Shown here one piece after another: positions 28,750-38,385 of a stretch of DNA of 64,000 nt. Numbering within the stretch: the stretch's first letter is position 1; every line of letters starts with the position of its first letter. The position numbers were made by a program, and so were the translations under genes. The notes beneath the pieces were generated by a model. The model ran no database searches. It saw nothing but the letters and a program-made list of their open reading frames with translations, and was not told where the DNA came from. Source of the stretch: Lactobacillus selangorensis (lineage in GTDB: Bacteria > Bacillota > Bacilli > Lactobacillales > Lactobacillaceae); NCBI RefSeq assembly GCF_001437205.1, contig NZ_JQAZ01000001.1:310001-374000 (forward strand), given 5' to 3'.

Positions 28750-29773
28750 CTGGCCGCCCCCTTAAAATCCAAATCTGATAGAGCCGTACTGTAAAAAAAG
28801 CAGCACTCCGGTCGGCATCCAATAACTGCTGATAATTTCCAGCTCGATTTCCGCCAGTGACCTGATCATAACGTTTAATCTGGCTAGTTTGCAAAAAGAA
28901 TTGAAACGGAAAGTGCGGACTCAAAATCGCTGCTTCCAGTAAGTGTTCATTGATCGTGCTGGCCTTCAAACCGCGCTGTTTTCCAATCTGAGCAAATGGA
29001 ACTCCCTTTTTAAACAAATCGACGGTAATTTGTGTGCTGCCGCTTAACGCCGAATCCGTCTGCGGCCATAATTGTGCCAATACCGGCCATTGCTGCGGAT
29101 GATGATGCACCTGATCCCACAAAAAGGCTTCGGCATCTACTTGCTGTAAAAATAATTGTCCAGCCGTCTGAGCAGTGGCTGCAGCAATTTGTTCCAGGCT
29201 GGCACCAGTAGTTTGGTAGCCGACCCAGCGATTGGCAATTACCGTTGCCAACTCTGCGGGCAATGCTTGCAAATAGGCCGTTAATTCAGCGACAAATTGA
29301 TCACTAAAGTGGGGCGTCTGCTTTACCTGTCGGAACCAACGTTTAACCGCATCCTGATTACGCAAATGGGTTTGCAACGGGAAATACCGCCGCTCATGGT
29401 GGCGGTATTCTGAAATGACCTGAATGACCAAAAAAAGACGTTCCTGAAAATCATTCAAATGGCCCATGCGTGGCCCGTCAAAATAACGAAAAGTATACAC
29501 CGGGTGGTCCGCTAAAAATTGACAGCCCGTTTCAGTCTGCTGATACGTGCCGTCCGTCACTTTTTGCAAGAGTTCGTCGTGAACCAAGGCTTGTACTTGG
29601 GCTTGAAATTGGCTTTCCTTTAAATTAGGATAAAGTTGTAATCGTTGCAGCAGCCCGTACTGGAGTCCGACGTATAAATTAGACACCGTTCGTTTGCCGG
29701 TCAATAAATAATAAATCGGTTTAGCCCGGCGTGGTGCTGCCGCAAATAAGCTGAGTACTTCGTTTTGATCCAT
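28742..29773 (-). CDS. HTH protein coupled to recQ (YpbB-like)
   Basis: 343 aa from the ATG at 29773, 6 nt after GAGGTG. The N-terminal two-thirds is a helical region of unknown function; near the C-terminus (about 255-285) lies a helix-turn-helix, DLFKKGVPFAQIGKQRGLKA followed by STINEHLLEAA, matching the YpbB/HTH_40 type that always accompanies recQ in Firmicutes. The overlap with recQ suggests the two proteins work together. Its start is only 35 bp from the divergent ferredoxin start. Confidence 0.85.
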   Translation of the reverse strand: MDQNEVLSLFAAAPRRAKPIYYLLTGKRTVSNLYVGLQYGLLQRLQLYPNLKESQFQAQVQALVHDELLQKVTDGTYQQTETGCQFLADHPVYTFRYFDGPRMGHLNDFQERLFLVIQVISEYRHHERRYFPLQTHLRNQDAVKRWFRQVKQTPHFSDQFVAELTAYLQALPAELATVIANRWVGYQTTGASLEQIAAATAQTAGQLFLQQVDAEAFLWDQVHHHPQQWPVLAQLWPQTDSALSGSTQITVDLFKKGVPFAQIGKQRGLKASTINEHLLEAAILSPHFPFQFFLQTSQIKRYDQVTGGNRAGNYQQLLDADRSAAFFTVRLYQIWILRGRPDA

Positions 29774-29808
29774 TCGAATCACCTCACTTTAGAAAGCTGT
29801 GAATTTGT

Positions 29809-30033
29809 GTGTATACAAAAATTGATCGGGAACGCTGCATTGCGTGTGGCATTTGCCAGTTAAAGGCGCCTGAATTATTTGATTATGATTCAGAAGGCGT
29901 GGCCTTTGGTAAACGAGATGATAACAAAGGCACGGCCGCAATTCCACCGGCAGATCGGATTCAATTTCGTTCTGCCTACACCAGTTGTCCGACCGGTGCG
30001 ATTCTCCGTTCGAAAAAGCCGTTCTCATCGTAA
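29809..30033 (+). CDS. Ferredoxin, single [4Fe-4S] type
   Basis: Small acidic electron carrier of 74 aa. One cluster is bound by C10, C13 and C16 ([14 protein letters not shown]) and C60 (TSCPTGAI), as in Bacillus ferredoxin. The GTG start has only a weak ribosome binding site (AGAAAG). It is divergent from the recQ-coupled gene with 35 bp between starts and converges on ribU through a shared terminator. Its redox partner is not in the window. Confidence 0.9.
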   Translation: MYTKIDRERCIACGICQLKAPELFDYDSEGVAFGKRDDNKGTAAIPPADRIQFRSAYTSCPTGAILRSKKPFSS

Positions 30034-30066
30034 CATATTTTGGTTTATCATTCGGAATCAATTTAA

Positions 30067-30104
30067 AAACAGATCAGAGCAAAATGCCCTGATCTGTTTT
30101 TTTT
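30067..30104. terminator. Bidirectional terminator ferredoxin / ribU
   Basis: AAACAGATCAG/CTGATCTGTTT stem (30067-30099) with T8 on the plus strand and flanking A residues for the opposite direction. Confidence 0.85.
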
Positions 30105-30678
30105 ATTTCGTCATAACGGATTGATGCCGTTTCATCCATGGCACCAGTCGGACATACAAGATGGCAAAGACGACGGCCACTAAAATGCCTTTGACCAGAT
30201 TAAACGGAGCGACGCCGAATAAGATATATTTGGCGAGCGGCATTCCCAGCTTCAAGCCGATGACTTGCATATATAACGGCGTAATCAGCCAATAATTCAA
30301 TAAGCTCATCACAACTGTCAAAGAAATGGTCCCCAGCACATAGCCGGTGAAACGGCCCTGCCAGTTGGGACGCCGTTTAAACAGCCAGTAAATCGGCAGG
30401 ACATACACCACCGAAGCGATGAAACCCGCTGCATCCCCAATGAATGCCGGCAGATTAGCCCCCGAAGTAATGAAATACAACAGGGAGCGCAGAAATGCGG
30501 TAATGATGCCGCCCCATGGACCGTACAAAAAAGTACTGATTAGGACGACCACATCGCTGAAATCGACCTTCAACCAGCTGAATAACGGCAGAATCGGAAA
30601 TGCCAAAAATAGCAAGACATAGCTGCAAGCAGCCATCATGGCGATTCCAATCAACCGCCGGGTGTTCGTTTGTTGCAT
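30103..30678 (-). CDS. ribU: Riboflavin ECF transporter substrate-binding subunit RibU
   Basis: S component of an energy-coupling-factor vitamin transporter, importing riboflavin with the shared EcfAA'T module. I place the start at the ATG at 30678 (191 aa, MQQTNTRRLIGI), 7 nt after GGAGGT. It has about six transmembrane helices and the RibU signatures FSWLKVDFSDVVVLI, LYGPWGGIITAFLRSLLYF and APFNLVKGILVA. It is preceded by an FMN riboswitch and intrinsic terminator, which supports the substrate assignment. Confidence 0.95.
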   Translation of the reverse strand: MQQTNTRRLIGIAMMAACSYVLLFLAFPILPLFSWLKVDFSDVVVLISTFLYGPWGGIITAFLRSLLYFITSGANLPAFIGDAAGFIASVVYVLPIYWLFKRRPNWQGRFTGYVLGTISLTVVMSLLNYWLITPLYMQVIGLKLGMPLAKYILFGVAPFNLVKGILVAVVFAILYVRLVPWMKRHQSVMTK

Positions 30679-30735
30679 GATACAGACCTCCAAGTGAGGT
30701 CGCCTTCGCAAGCGCCGCTTATTGCCCAACGCATG

Positions 30736-30769
30736 AAAAAGGCCTGCTCATCAGGGAGATGAACAGGCC
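30736..30769 (-). terminator. Riboswitch-controlled terminator before ribU
   Basis: GGCCTGTTCATC/GATGAGCAGGCC stem (one mismatch, 30741-30769) followed by T5, placed between the FMN aptamer and the ribU start. A competing pairing of AGGCTTATT (30801-30809) with AATAAGGCCT (30765-30774), one bulged G, could act as antiterminator. Confidence 0.8.
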
Positions 30770-30810
30770 TTATTTTAATCACACTAAAAAATGCGCGTTC
30801 AATAAGCCTT

Positions 30811-30965
30811 ATCTTCTCTTTATCTAGACTATACTATCGGTTTCGGGATTGCACCGAATCAGCTGAAGGAGCAGCGCGTCTGGTCAAACCGTTTGACCAC
30901 ACACACTATTCCTTCAGGTCATGGACTTTACCACCGGTCGGGAATTGCACCCTGCCCTGAAGACG
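30811..30965 (-). promoter_or_regulatory. FMN riboswitch (RFN element)
   Basis: The minus strand shows the RFN landmarks in order: GTCTTCAGGGCAGGGTG, AATTCCCGACCGGTGGTAAA, GTCCATGACCTGAAGGA, a variable hairpin GGTCAAACGGTTTGACC, TCCTTCAGCTGATTCGGTG, AATCCCGAAACCGATAGTA and closing AGAGAAGAT. It senses FMN and turns off ribU. The 30679-31022 gene-free stretch is fully accounted for by promoter, aptamer, expression platform and ribosome binding site. Confidence 0.97.
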
Positions 30966-30989
30966 AACCAAAATTTTAATTACTTAATT

Positions 30990-31018
30990 AGTCTAGCATG
31001 GCACTTACTTATTGTAAA
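30990..31018 (-). promoter_or_regulatory. ribU promoter
   Basis: TTTACA (31013-31018), 17 bp, TGC-TAGACT with TAGACT at 30990-30995 on the minus strand, 25 bp upstream of the aptamer. Confidence 0.65.
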
Positions 31019-31022
31019 GGAT

Positions 31023-31766
31023 TTAGCGATAATGTTTCCCATTGGCTAACTTACGTAACTCGGCGATTTCCTGCGGCTTCAATTTACGGTACTTGCCGGA
31101 AGCTAAATTATCGACCCGCAAAAAGCCGTATTGTTCCCGTTTCAGTTTTTCCACTTGCGAACCGACTTTGGCAAACATCTTTTTGACCTGATGATTCATC
31201 CCTTCATGGATGGTAATCTGAACGATTGCCGTCTTTTTAGCATGATCTGTCGATAAGACTTTGACTTTAGCTGGCGCCGTCTTGCGTTTATCGAGTTCAA
31301 CCCCATTTTGCAGCGTTTTAATGGCCGCTCCATCCGGAATTCCTTTTACCTTCGCCACATACGTTTTTTCCAACTCATAACGAGGATGCATTAGCAGATT
31401 AGCAAACTCACCATCATCGGTCAGTAATAACACACCATCGGTATCATAATCGAGCCGGCCGATTGGATAAATCCGTTCTGGAATATCTTTGAAATAATCA
31501 GTGACCACTTTGCGGCCTTTATTATCGCTAACGGCTGAAATGACTTGGCGGGGCTTATTGAACAAGTAATAAACCTTGCGTTCGGGAGTCAATGGCACGC
31601 CATCCACTTCAACGTGGTCATGGCTATCCACTTTGACCCCCATTTCTGTGACGACTTTGCCGTTGACGGTCACATGGCCGGTCCGAATCAAATCTTCGGC
31701 CTTCCGCCGTGACGTCACGCCGGCGTTGGCAATCTTTTTCTGTAAACGTTCTGGTTCTTCATTCAT
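31023..31766 (-). CDS. rluB: 23S rRNA pseudouridine synthase RluB
   Basis: Isomerises uridine to pseudouridine in 23S rRNA helix 89. The 247-aa protein has an N-terminal S4 RNA-binding domain (about 5-60, RLQKKIANAGVTSRRKAEDL) and the RsuA-type catalytic motif GRLDYDTDG (103-111) with D106. Its start overlaps scpB by 8 bp, completing the conserved scpA-scpB-rluB operon. The exact target uridine is inferred from the family. Confidence 0.93.
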   Translation of the reverse strand: MNEEPERLQKKIANAGVTSRRKAEDLIRTGHVTVNGKVVTEMGVKVDSHDHVEVDGVPLTPERKVYYLFNKPRQVISAVSDNKGRKVVTDYFKDIPERIYPIGRLDYDTDGVLLLTDDGEFANLLMHPRYELEKTYVAKVKGIPDGAAIKTLQNGVELDKRKTAPAKVKVLSTDHAKKTAIVQITIHEGMNHQVKKMFAKVGSQVEKLKREQYGFLRVDNLASGKYRKLKPQEIAELRKLANGKHYR

Positions 31767-32373
31767 CGTCGTTGTCTTCCTCTCCGGATGTTTCCTGTCC
31801 TAATGCTTGCGAAAACTGATTGTAAAATAAATCGAGGCCCTCTTCAGCAGCCGGCTGTTCCTGTTTGAACTGGTCGATTGCTGGCAGATTCTTGAGTGAT
31901 TTCAAATCGAAATAATCGAGGAAAAAGGCACTCGTCTGATAGAGAATCGGCCGTCCTGGTGCATCCTTGCGGCCCGCTTCTTCAATCAAGCGGCGCAGCA
32001 GCAAGGTTTGGATTGCTCCGCTGCTCTGAACGCCACGAATTTCATCGATTTCGATGCGCGTCAGCGGCTGGCGGTAAGCGATGATCGCCAATACTTCCAA
32101 AGCCGCTTGACTGAGGTTGGTCGACTGCGGACCGGCAAAATACCGTTTCAGCAACGGTGCCAATTCTTTTTTAGTCACCAATTTATAATGATCCTCCGCC
32201 TGCAACAAGGTCAACCCCCGTTCCGGACTGCCATCCAATTCAGCTTGATATTGTTCCAGCTGCTGGCGTACGGCCGAATTATCCTGATCGAGCAGCTGGG
32301 CCAAAACACCTAAATCAATGCCTTCATCACCGGCCGCATACAGTAAAGCTTCTAATTCAGCATTATGCGTCAT
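31759..32373 (-). CDS. scpB: Segregation and condensation protein B
   Basis: Winged-helix protein that with ScpA and SMC forms the bacterial condensin. I choose the second ATG of the start ATG AGG ATG at 32373 (204 aa, MTHNAELEAL), since AGAGG lies 9 nt upstream of it. Typical ScpB motifs are ALEVLAIIAYRQPLTRIEID and LLRRLIEEAGRKDAPGRPILY. The C-terminus is acidic. It overlaps scpA by about 10 bp and rluB by 8 bp. Confidence 0.96.
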   Translation of the reverse strand: MTHNAELEALLYAAGDEGIDLGVLAQLLDQDNSAVRQQLEQYQAELDGSPERGLTLLQAEDHYKLVTKKELAPLLKRYFAGPQSTNLSQAALEVLAIIAYRQPLTRIEIDEIRGVQSSGAIQTLLLRRLIEEAGRKDAPGRPILYQTSAFFLDYFDLKSLKNLPAIDQFKQEQPAAEEGLDLFYNQFSQALGQETSGEEDNDDE

Positions 32374-33106
32374 CCTCATTTTCCTCTCTCAATTTGATTC
32401 GAATCGGCGCCGTCTCACTCTCCTGGCGGCAGCGGATTTGTCCTTTTTTCATCAATTCTAAAATGGCCATCAAGGTCGTCACAATTTCCGAACGGGACGG
32501 CTTTGCAGTCAGCAACGACCCAAATGTTCGCGACTGATGCGGTGCCAAATGAGTCAATACCTGATCCATCCGCTGTTCGACAGTCACTTTTTCTTCTTGA
32601 ACGGTCCGATGAACTGGAACGCTCTGCTGCTGGCGGGTCAGAATGTTTTCCAATGCACCGGTTATATCAATCATTTTGACTGCACCACGAGCAAGTCGCA
32701 CATATTGGGCATCTGGGGCCACCGAAGCCGGTTTCGCAAAATACTGCTTTCGTTCCGTTTCTTTCGTCTGCAAAGCCGCCGCAATCTGCTGAAAGGTTTG
32801 ATACGCCAGCAGTTGCTGTACCAAATCCGTACGGGGATCTTCAGCCTCGTCCGTTTCATCAACAGCACTCGGCGGCGTCGGCAGCAGCATCTTGCTCTTG
32901 ATTGCCATCAGTTTTGCGGCCATCACTAAATAATCACCGGCAATATCCAGTTGGAGATCTTGCAACTGCTGCAAGTAATCCAGATACTGCGTGGTGATTT
33001 GTGCGATCGGAATATCATAAATATCGATTTTAGCCTCTGTAATCAGATGCAACAGCAGATCCAGCGGTCCTTTGAAATCTTCTAAAACAATTGTCAATCC
33101 GGCCAT
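32363..33106 (-). CDS. scpA: Segregation and condensation protein A
   Basis: Kleisin subunit bridging the SMC head domains. The 247-aa protein begins with the SMC-neck-binding FKGPLDLLLHLITEAKIDIY and DIAGDYLVMAAKLMAIKSKM, and ends in the winged-helix domain (about 185-240). It directly follows ribT and overlaps scpB. Confidence 0.96.
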   Translation of the reverse strand: MAGLTIVLEDFKGPLDLLLHLITEAKIDIYDIPIAQITTQYLDYLQQLQDLQLDIAGDYLVMAAKLMAIKSKMLLPTPPSAVDETDEAEDPRTDLVQQLLAYQTFQQIAAALQTKETERKQYFAKPASVAPDAQYVRLARGAVKMIDITGALENILTRQQQSVPVHRTVQEEKVTVEQRMDQVLTHLAPHQSRTFGSLLTAKPSRSEIVTTLMAILELMKKGQIRCRQESETAPIRIKLREENEDDA

Positions 33107-33108
33107 GC

Positions 33109-33477
33109 TTATTCCTCAGGTGAACGCCGGGCTTTTTCCCAACGAGTGATCAGCGGCGTCGTTTCGAGCGAGCCCATAATCTTTTTATCTGGGTAAGCAG
33201 CTTGTAAAGCATCTAGGACTTGATTAAGGGCTGTTTCACTCCGTTCAGACGGACTAAAGGAAAGATGACGCACCAAAACAAAGTCGTTGCCTTCTTCAAC
33301 TCCGACGATGCCGGTAAAATTATTCTGATCGTCTTTCCATAAGTACAGGCAATGCGTCTCATCGTCCTGGTAGAGCTTTAATTCGGCCTGTAAATGACTA
33401 ATTTCTTTTAAATCAGGCAAGTAGGACAAAAAGCCCATCGCAATCTTCTGATAGTCATTTTTATATTTAACGAGCAT
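33109..33477 (-). CDS. ribT: RibT-like GNAT-family protein
   Basis: 122-aa protein starting MLVKYKNDYQKIAMGFLSYLP and ending in a C-terminal half typical of GNAT acyltransferases (DFVLVRHLSFSPSER). It matches RibT, the last gene of the Bacillus riboflavin operon, adjacent to scpA there as here. No riboflavin-synthesis genes are in the window, so here it is detached from its pathway. Biochemical role unknown. Two bp separate its stop from scpA. Confidence 0.82.
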   Translation of the reverse strand: MLVKYKNDYQKIAMGFLSYLPDLKEISHLQAELKLYQDDETHCLYLWKDDQNNFTGIVGVEEGNDFVLVRHLSFSPSERSETALNQVLDALQAAYPDKKIMGSLETTPLITRWEKARRSPEE

Positions 33478-33550
33478 ACTGGCCTCCAGTAATTTCTTTC
33501 TTGTGTCTAAACATTAACTTTAGCATAAATGAACCAGCGACTCAAATCAA

Positions 33551-34444
33551 CTAGGCACGTGGATGACTGTGTTCGTACACGTCCATCATATGCCGCTGCG
33601 TCAGATGCGTATACAATTGGGTCGTTGAAATATCGGCATGTCCGAGCAATTCCTGCACGACCCGCAAATCAGCTCCATTTTCCAATAAGTGGGTTGCAAA
33701 TGAGTGCCGCAAAGTATGCGGTGTAACGTCCTTGTTAATACCGGCCAGGGCGACATCTTTTTTGAGATTTTTCCAGATACCCTGCCGTGTCAACGGCCGG
33801 CCATGAAAATTAAGAAACAATTCAGCCGGCTGTGCATTTTGCCGCAGCAGTTTGGGCCGCCCCTCTTTCAAATAACGATTAACCCACTTGATAGCAATAT
33901 CGCCGATTGGCAGGATTCGTTCCTTGTCGCCCTTCCCAATTGTCTGAATCAATCCAATGCTCAGATGCAGATCATCCATTTTCAAATGAATCAATTCGCT
34001 GACTCGGAGACCTGTAGCATACATCACTTCAAAGATGGCGCGATCACGCAGTCCTAACGGTTTGGTGACATCCGGCACAGCCAATAACCGGTTGATTTCG
34101 TCTTCCGACAGAACCGTCGGCAAATGCTGTTCCCGTTTCGGCGAATCAATCTGTGCCATCGGATCATTCGTAATTTGATTGCTTTCCTGCAAATATTGAT
34201 AAAACTCCCGCAGGCAGGACACCATTCGCACTAAAGAACTGACCGCCTTGGCTTTTTGGGTCTGCTCCCCTAAAAAAGCCAAAACCGTGGCGCGATCTTC
34301 TGGAAAAGCAGACAATTTTTGCGTTTCTAAATACTGATTAAACTCATCAAGATCTGACCGATAACTCACCCGTGTATTTTCGGAAAGGCCCTTTTCGACC
34401 TTCAGCATGTGGATGTAATCGGCGATCTGATCAGTCTTGGTCAT
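33551..34444 (-). CDS. xerD: Tyrosine recombinase XerD
   Basis: Partner of XerC in chromosome dimer resolution. I place the start at the ATG at 34444 (297 aa, MTKTDQIADYIHML), 9 nt after GAGG. Catalytic residues are R147 (YATGLRVSE), K171, H243 and R246 (HTLRHSFATH), H269 (LLGHADIS) and nucleophile Y278. It overlaps the end of cvfB by 14 bp. XerD rather than XerC is inferred from position (xerD near scpA in Firmicutes) and motif DISTTQLYTH. Confidence 0.94.
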   Translation of the reverse strand: MTKTDQIADYIHMLKVEKGLSENTRVSYRSDLDEFNQYLETQKLSAFPEDRATVLAFLGEQTQKAKAVSSLVRMVSCLREFYQYLQESNQITNDPMAQIDSPKREQHLPTVLSEDEINRLLAVPDVTKPLGLRDRAIFEVMYATGLRVSELIHLKMDDLHLSIGLIQTIGKGDKERILPIGDIAIKWVNRYLKEGRPKLLRQNAQPAELFLNFHGRPLTRQGIWKNLKKDVALAGINKDVTPHTLRHSFATHLLENGADLRVVQELLGHADISTTQLYTHLTQRHMMDVYEHSHPRA

Positions 34445-35357
34445 CGGTATCGGCCTCATTTAAAGCATTGGCCCGTTCGACACCAGCGTCTGTCAAACTG
34501 GTCTTTCCATCCGCTTCGATGATCAGCCGCTGCTTGAGTAAATGCCCTAAGGCCCGTTTGAAGGCACTCTTGCTGATGCCAAAATAAGCTTTGATTTTTT
34601 CAGGAGCGCTCTTGTCATCATAATTCATTGTGTGCCCTGGCGTCCGGATCAGAATGGCCAGCACCATAGCGGCATCATCGCTGATAACTTCGTAGGCACG
34701 AGGGCGTAAAGACAAATTCAAACTGCCATCCGGATGCAAACCGATGACACGAGCCTTAACCGTTTCGCCGAGACGGGGTTCGCCATCCCGTTCTGACGGA
34801 TGAATAAAACCTAAATAATGGTCCTTGGTGACCACATAAGTGCCGGCCTTCTTCGTTTGATAAACCAAACCAACAATATCAGCGTTCTTCATATCTTCTG
34901 TGGCTGTTTTCGCCCGTTTCTGATAGTAATTAGCGTCGGCAGGAATTCCCCACAAGCGTCCTTTTTTATCAACCCGCAGGGCGATTCGCAAATGATCGCC
35001 ACGGTGCGGCCAGACACTCGACATCAACGGCAAATCATCCATCGACACCACAATGTCCTTATCTGGCAAGCCGATATTTACGAAAACCCCTAAGTCATGG
35101 CGTGTCTCGACGACCTCGCCTAACCCAAAATGATTGAAGCCAATATGCGGCGTGTTCATCGTAATGATCAGCTGGTGCTTTTCATTTTCGTAAGCAAAGC
35201 CGGTAACATTGTCGCCTTTTTGGAGTTTTTGTTGGTCACTAGTTAAAGTAACTTTGTTCATCTGATAAGTACGACCCTCTTTTTGGACAAAATAGGCTTT
35301 GTCATTCTCATCAATAATTTTTCCGGTAATTGTCTGTCCTAAATCTGGATTCATCAT
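34431..35357 (-). CDS. cvfB: CvfB-type S1 RNA-binding protein
   Basis: 308 aa with several S1-like domains at about 5-65, 68-135 and 145-215 (FVNIGLPDKDIVVSMDDLP, GFIHPSERDGEPRLGETV) followed by a winged helix at about 225-295 (KIKAYFGISKSAFKRALGHL). This is the CvfB/YitL arrangement, a virulence-linked RNA-binding regulator in Staphylococcus. The start is ATG ATG; either could serve (5 or 8 nt after GGAG). It is upstream of xerD and overlaps it. Confidence 0.88.
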   Translation of the reverse strand: MMNPDLGQTITGKIIDENDKAYFVQKEGRTYQMNKVTLTSDQQKLQKGDNVTGFAYENEKHQLIITMNTPHIGFNHFGLGEVVETRHDLGVFVNIGLPDKDIVVSMDDLPLMSSVWPHRGDHLRIALRVDKKGRLWGIPADANYYQKRAKTATEDMKNADIVGLVYQTKKAGTYVVTKDHYLGFIHPSERDGEPRLGETVKARVIGLHPDGSLNLSLRPRAYEVISDDAAMVLAILIRTPGHTMNYDDKSAPEKIKAYFGISKSAFKRALGHLLKQRLIIEADGKTSLTDAGVERANALNEADTDDQD

Positions 35358-35407
35358 TCGTGCTCCGTTCTGTTCTAAGTTACCTCTATTATACTTGTTT
35401 TCGGATC

Positions 35408-35452
35408 AAAAAAGGAGCCGCCTCGAAATTTTCATTTCGAAACGACTCCTTT
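35408..35452 (-). terminator. Terminator of the pfkA-pyk operon
   Basis: Long stem AAAGGAGTCGTTTCGAAAT/ATTTCGAGGCGGCTCCTTT with a GAAA loop (35411-35452), followed by T-rich sequence on the minus strand. Confidence 0.9.
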
Positions 35453-35473
35453 AATTTTTAACTGTGCATCACT

Positions 35474-37234
35474 CTAGATAGCGTTAGTAGCACCTTTGTA
35501 GACGATACCACGACGTGAATCAACAGTGATTACTTCACCATCTTTGATAGTTGAAGTTGCGTCTTTGGCACCAACAACAACAGGAATTCCCATTGCGATC
35601 CCAACGACAGCAGCATGAGAAGTCAAACCGCCAGTTTCAACAACAATGGCGCTGGACTTTTCGATTGCTGGCAAGTAGTCTTTATCAGTTGTCTTTACAA
35701 CTAATACGCCGCCTTCAGTTGCCTTTGAAACAGCTTCATCGGCACTGGATGCAACAACGGCCTTACCAACAACTGTCTGATCACCAACACCTTGGCCCTG
35801 AGTTAACTTAGTCCCAATGAGTTGGATCTTCATCAAGTTCGTTGTCCCACTTTCACCAACTGGAACACCAGCAGTGATAATGATCAAATCGCCTTCCTTA
35901 GCAAAGCCAAGGTCTTGGGCAGTTTGTGTTGCCAAGTCAAACAAGGCATCTGTGTTTTCTGGACGGTCAACAACCGTTGGGAAGACACCCCAGTTAACAG
36001 TTAAGCCACGACGAGTAACATCATCGAAGGTTAATGCTAAGATGTTTGCCTTTGGACGATACTTGGAAATCATCCGAGCTGTGAAACCTGAGTTTGTAGC
36101 AGCAACAATTGTGCTTACGTTCAAGTTCCGGGCTGTATGTGCAACTGAACGAGCAACGGCTTCGGTCGAATCATTCTTATCAAACATCTGTAATGCAAAA
36201 GCATCTTGGTTGTCTAATGATTGTTCTGTCCGTTCGTCGATGCGGGCCATAGCAGCAACTGATTCAACAGGGTAATCCCCGTTAGCACTTTCACCAGAAA
36301 GCATCGTTGCATCTGTACCATCAATAACGGCATTGGCAACATCAGATACTTCGGCACGTGTAGGACGTGGGTTTTCTTGCATCGAATCAAGCATTTGTGT
36401 GGCTGTGATAACTGGCTTACCAACAGCGTTGCACATCTTGATCATCTTTTTCTGAACAAATGGAACGTTTTCGAATGGAATTTCAACACCCATGTCCCCA
36501 CGAGCAACCATGAAACCATCAGAAACCTTTAAGATGTCATCCAAGTTGTTGATACCTTCTTGGGATTCAATCTTAGGGAAAATCTGAACTTGTTCTTGAT
36601 GCTTTTCTTCGAGTAATTCACGGATGTCTAAGACATCTTGTGGCTTACGAACGAAGCTGGCAGAGATGTAGTTGATCCCATTTTCAAGACCAAAACGGAT
36701 ATCGCTGGAATCTTTTTCAGTAATCCCAGGCAAGTTGATGGAAACGCCAGGAGCGTTGACACCTTTACGGGAACCAATTTCACCATTGTTTTGAACAACA
36801 GTAACAAGTTCCTTGTTCTTGTCATCCTTTTCAGTGATCTTCAAGTCAACTAAACCATCATCGATTAAGACATGGCCGCCAACATGAGTATCATCATACA
36901 GACCAGGGTATGTAACCGCGATCTTTTCTGGTGTTCCTTCAAGAGAGTCATCCATTGAAATACGGATTGTATCACCGGTATGTGCTTCGAACTTCTTACC
37001 TTTTTGAACAGTGGTCCGAATTTCGGCACCCTTTGTATCCAACATGATCCCAACAGTTTTGCCAGTCTGCTTTTCAGCTTCGTGCACCATCTTCATACGG
37101 GATAAGTGTTCTTCATGGTCACCATGAGAGAAGTTGAAGCGGAAGACATTTGCTCCGGCCTCGATTAACTTCGCGATTGTTTCTACATCATTACTTGCAG
37201 GTCCAAGCGTTGCAACAATCTTGGTTTTTTTCAT
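35474..37234 (-). CDS. pyk: Pyruvate kinase
   Basis: Converts phosphoenolpyruvate and ADP to pyruvate and ATP. The 586-aa protein has the catalytic barrel with VFRFNFSHGDHEEH, FPKIESQEGI, MVARGDMGVE and ITATQMLDSM, the allosteric C-domain, and the extra C-terminal PEP-utiliser-like domain (about 478-586, GGLTSHAAVVGIAMGIPVVVG), present in Bacilli. It starts after GGAGAG and lies 75 bp downstream of pfkA. Confidence 0.98.
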   Translation of the reverse strand: MKKTKIVATLGPASNDVETIAKLIEAGANVFRFNFSHGDHEEHLSRMKMVHEAEKQTGKTVGIMLDTKGAEIRTTVQKGKKFEAHTGDTIRISMDDSLEGTPEKIAVTYPGLYDDTHVGGHVLIDDGLVDLKITEKDDKNKELVTVVQNNGEIGSRKGVNAPGVSINLPGITEKDSSDIRFGLENGINYISASFVRKPQDVLDIRELLEEKHQEQVQIFPKIESQEGINNLDDILKVSDGFMVARGDMGVEIPFENVPFVQKKMIKMCNAVGKPVITATQMLDSMQENPRPTRAEVSDVANAVIDGTDATMLSGESANGDYPVESVAAMARIDERTEQSLDNQDAFALQMFDKNDSTEAVARSVAHTARNLNVSTIVAATNSGFTARMISKYRPKANILALTFDDVTRRGLTVNWGVFPTVVDRPENTDALFDLATQTAQDLGFAKEGDLIIITAGVPVGESGTTNLMKIQLIGTKLTQGQGVGDQTVVGKAVVASSADEAVSKATEGGVLVVKTTDKDYLPAIEKSSAIVVETGGLTSHAAVVGIAMGIPVVVGAKDATSTIKDGEVITVDSRRGIVYKGATNAI

Positions 37235-37309
37235 AAACGGAATCTCTCCTTTTGTGTTTTTTAAAAAAGACTTTTACGTCATTTTTAACAAATTAAATAA
37301 AGATAAAGC

Positions 37310-38278
<969 letters not shown>

Positions 38279-38385
38279 TCAGGTAATAATGTTTGTTGAA
38301 ATCAACCTCTGGGCAATTTCAAATTCACTAATATAGTAACACTTTTCAGAAAGGCTGTCGCCCTATTTCCGGGACTTTTATGATT

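Noticed and set aside
35817-36275. 152-codon plus-strand frame inside pyk
   Set aside because: Antisense to the conserved pyruvate kinase core; no promoter or ribosome binding site.
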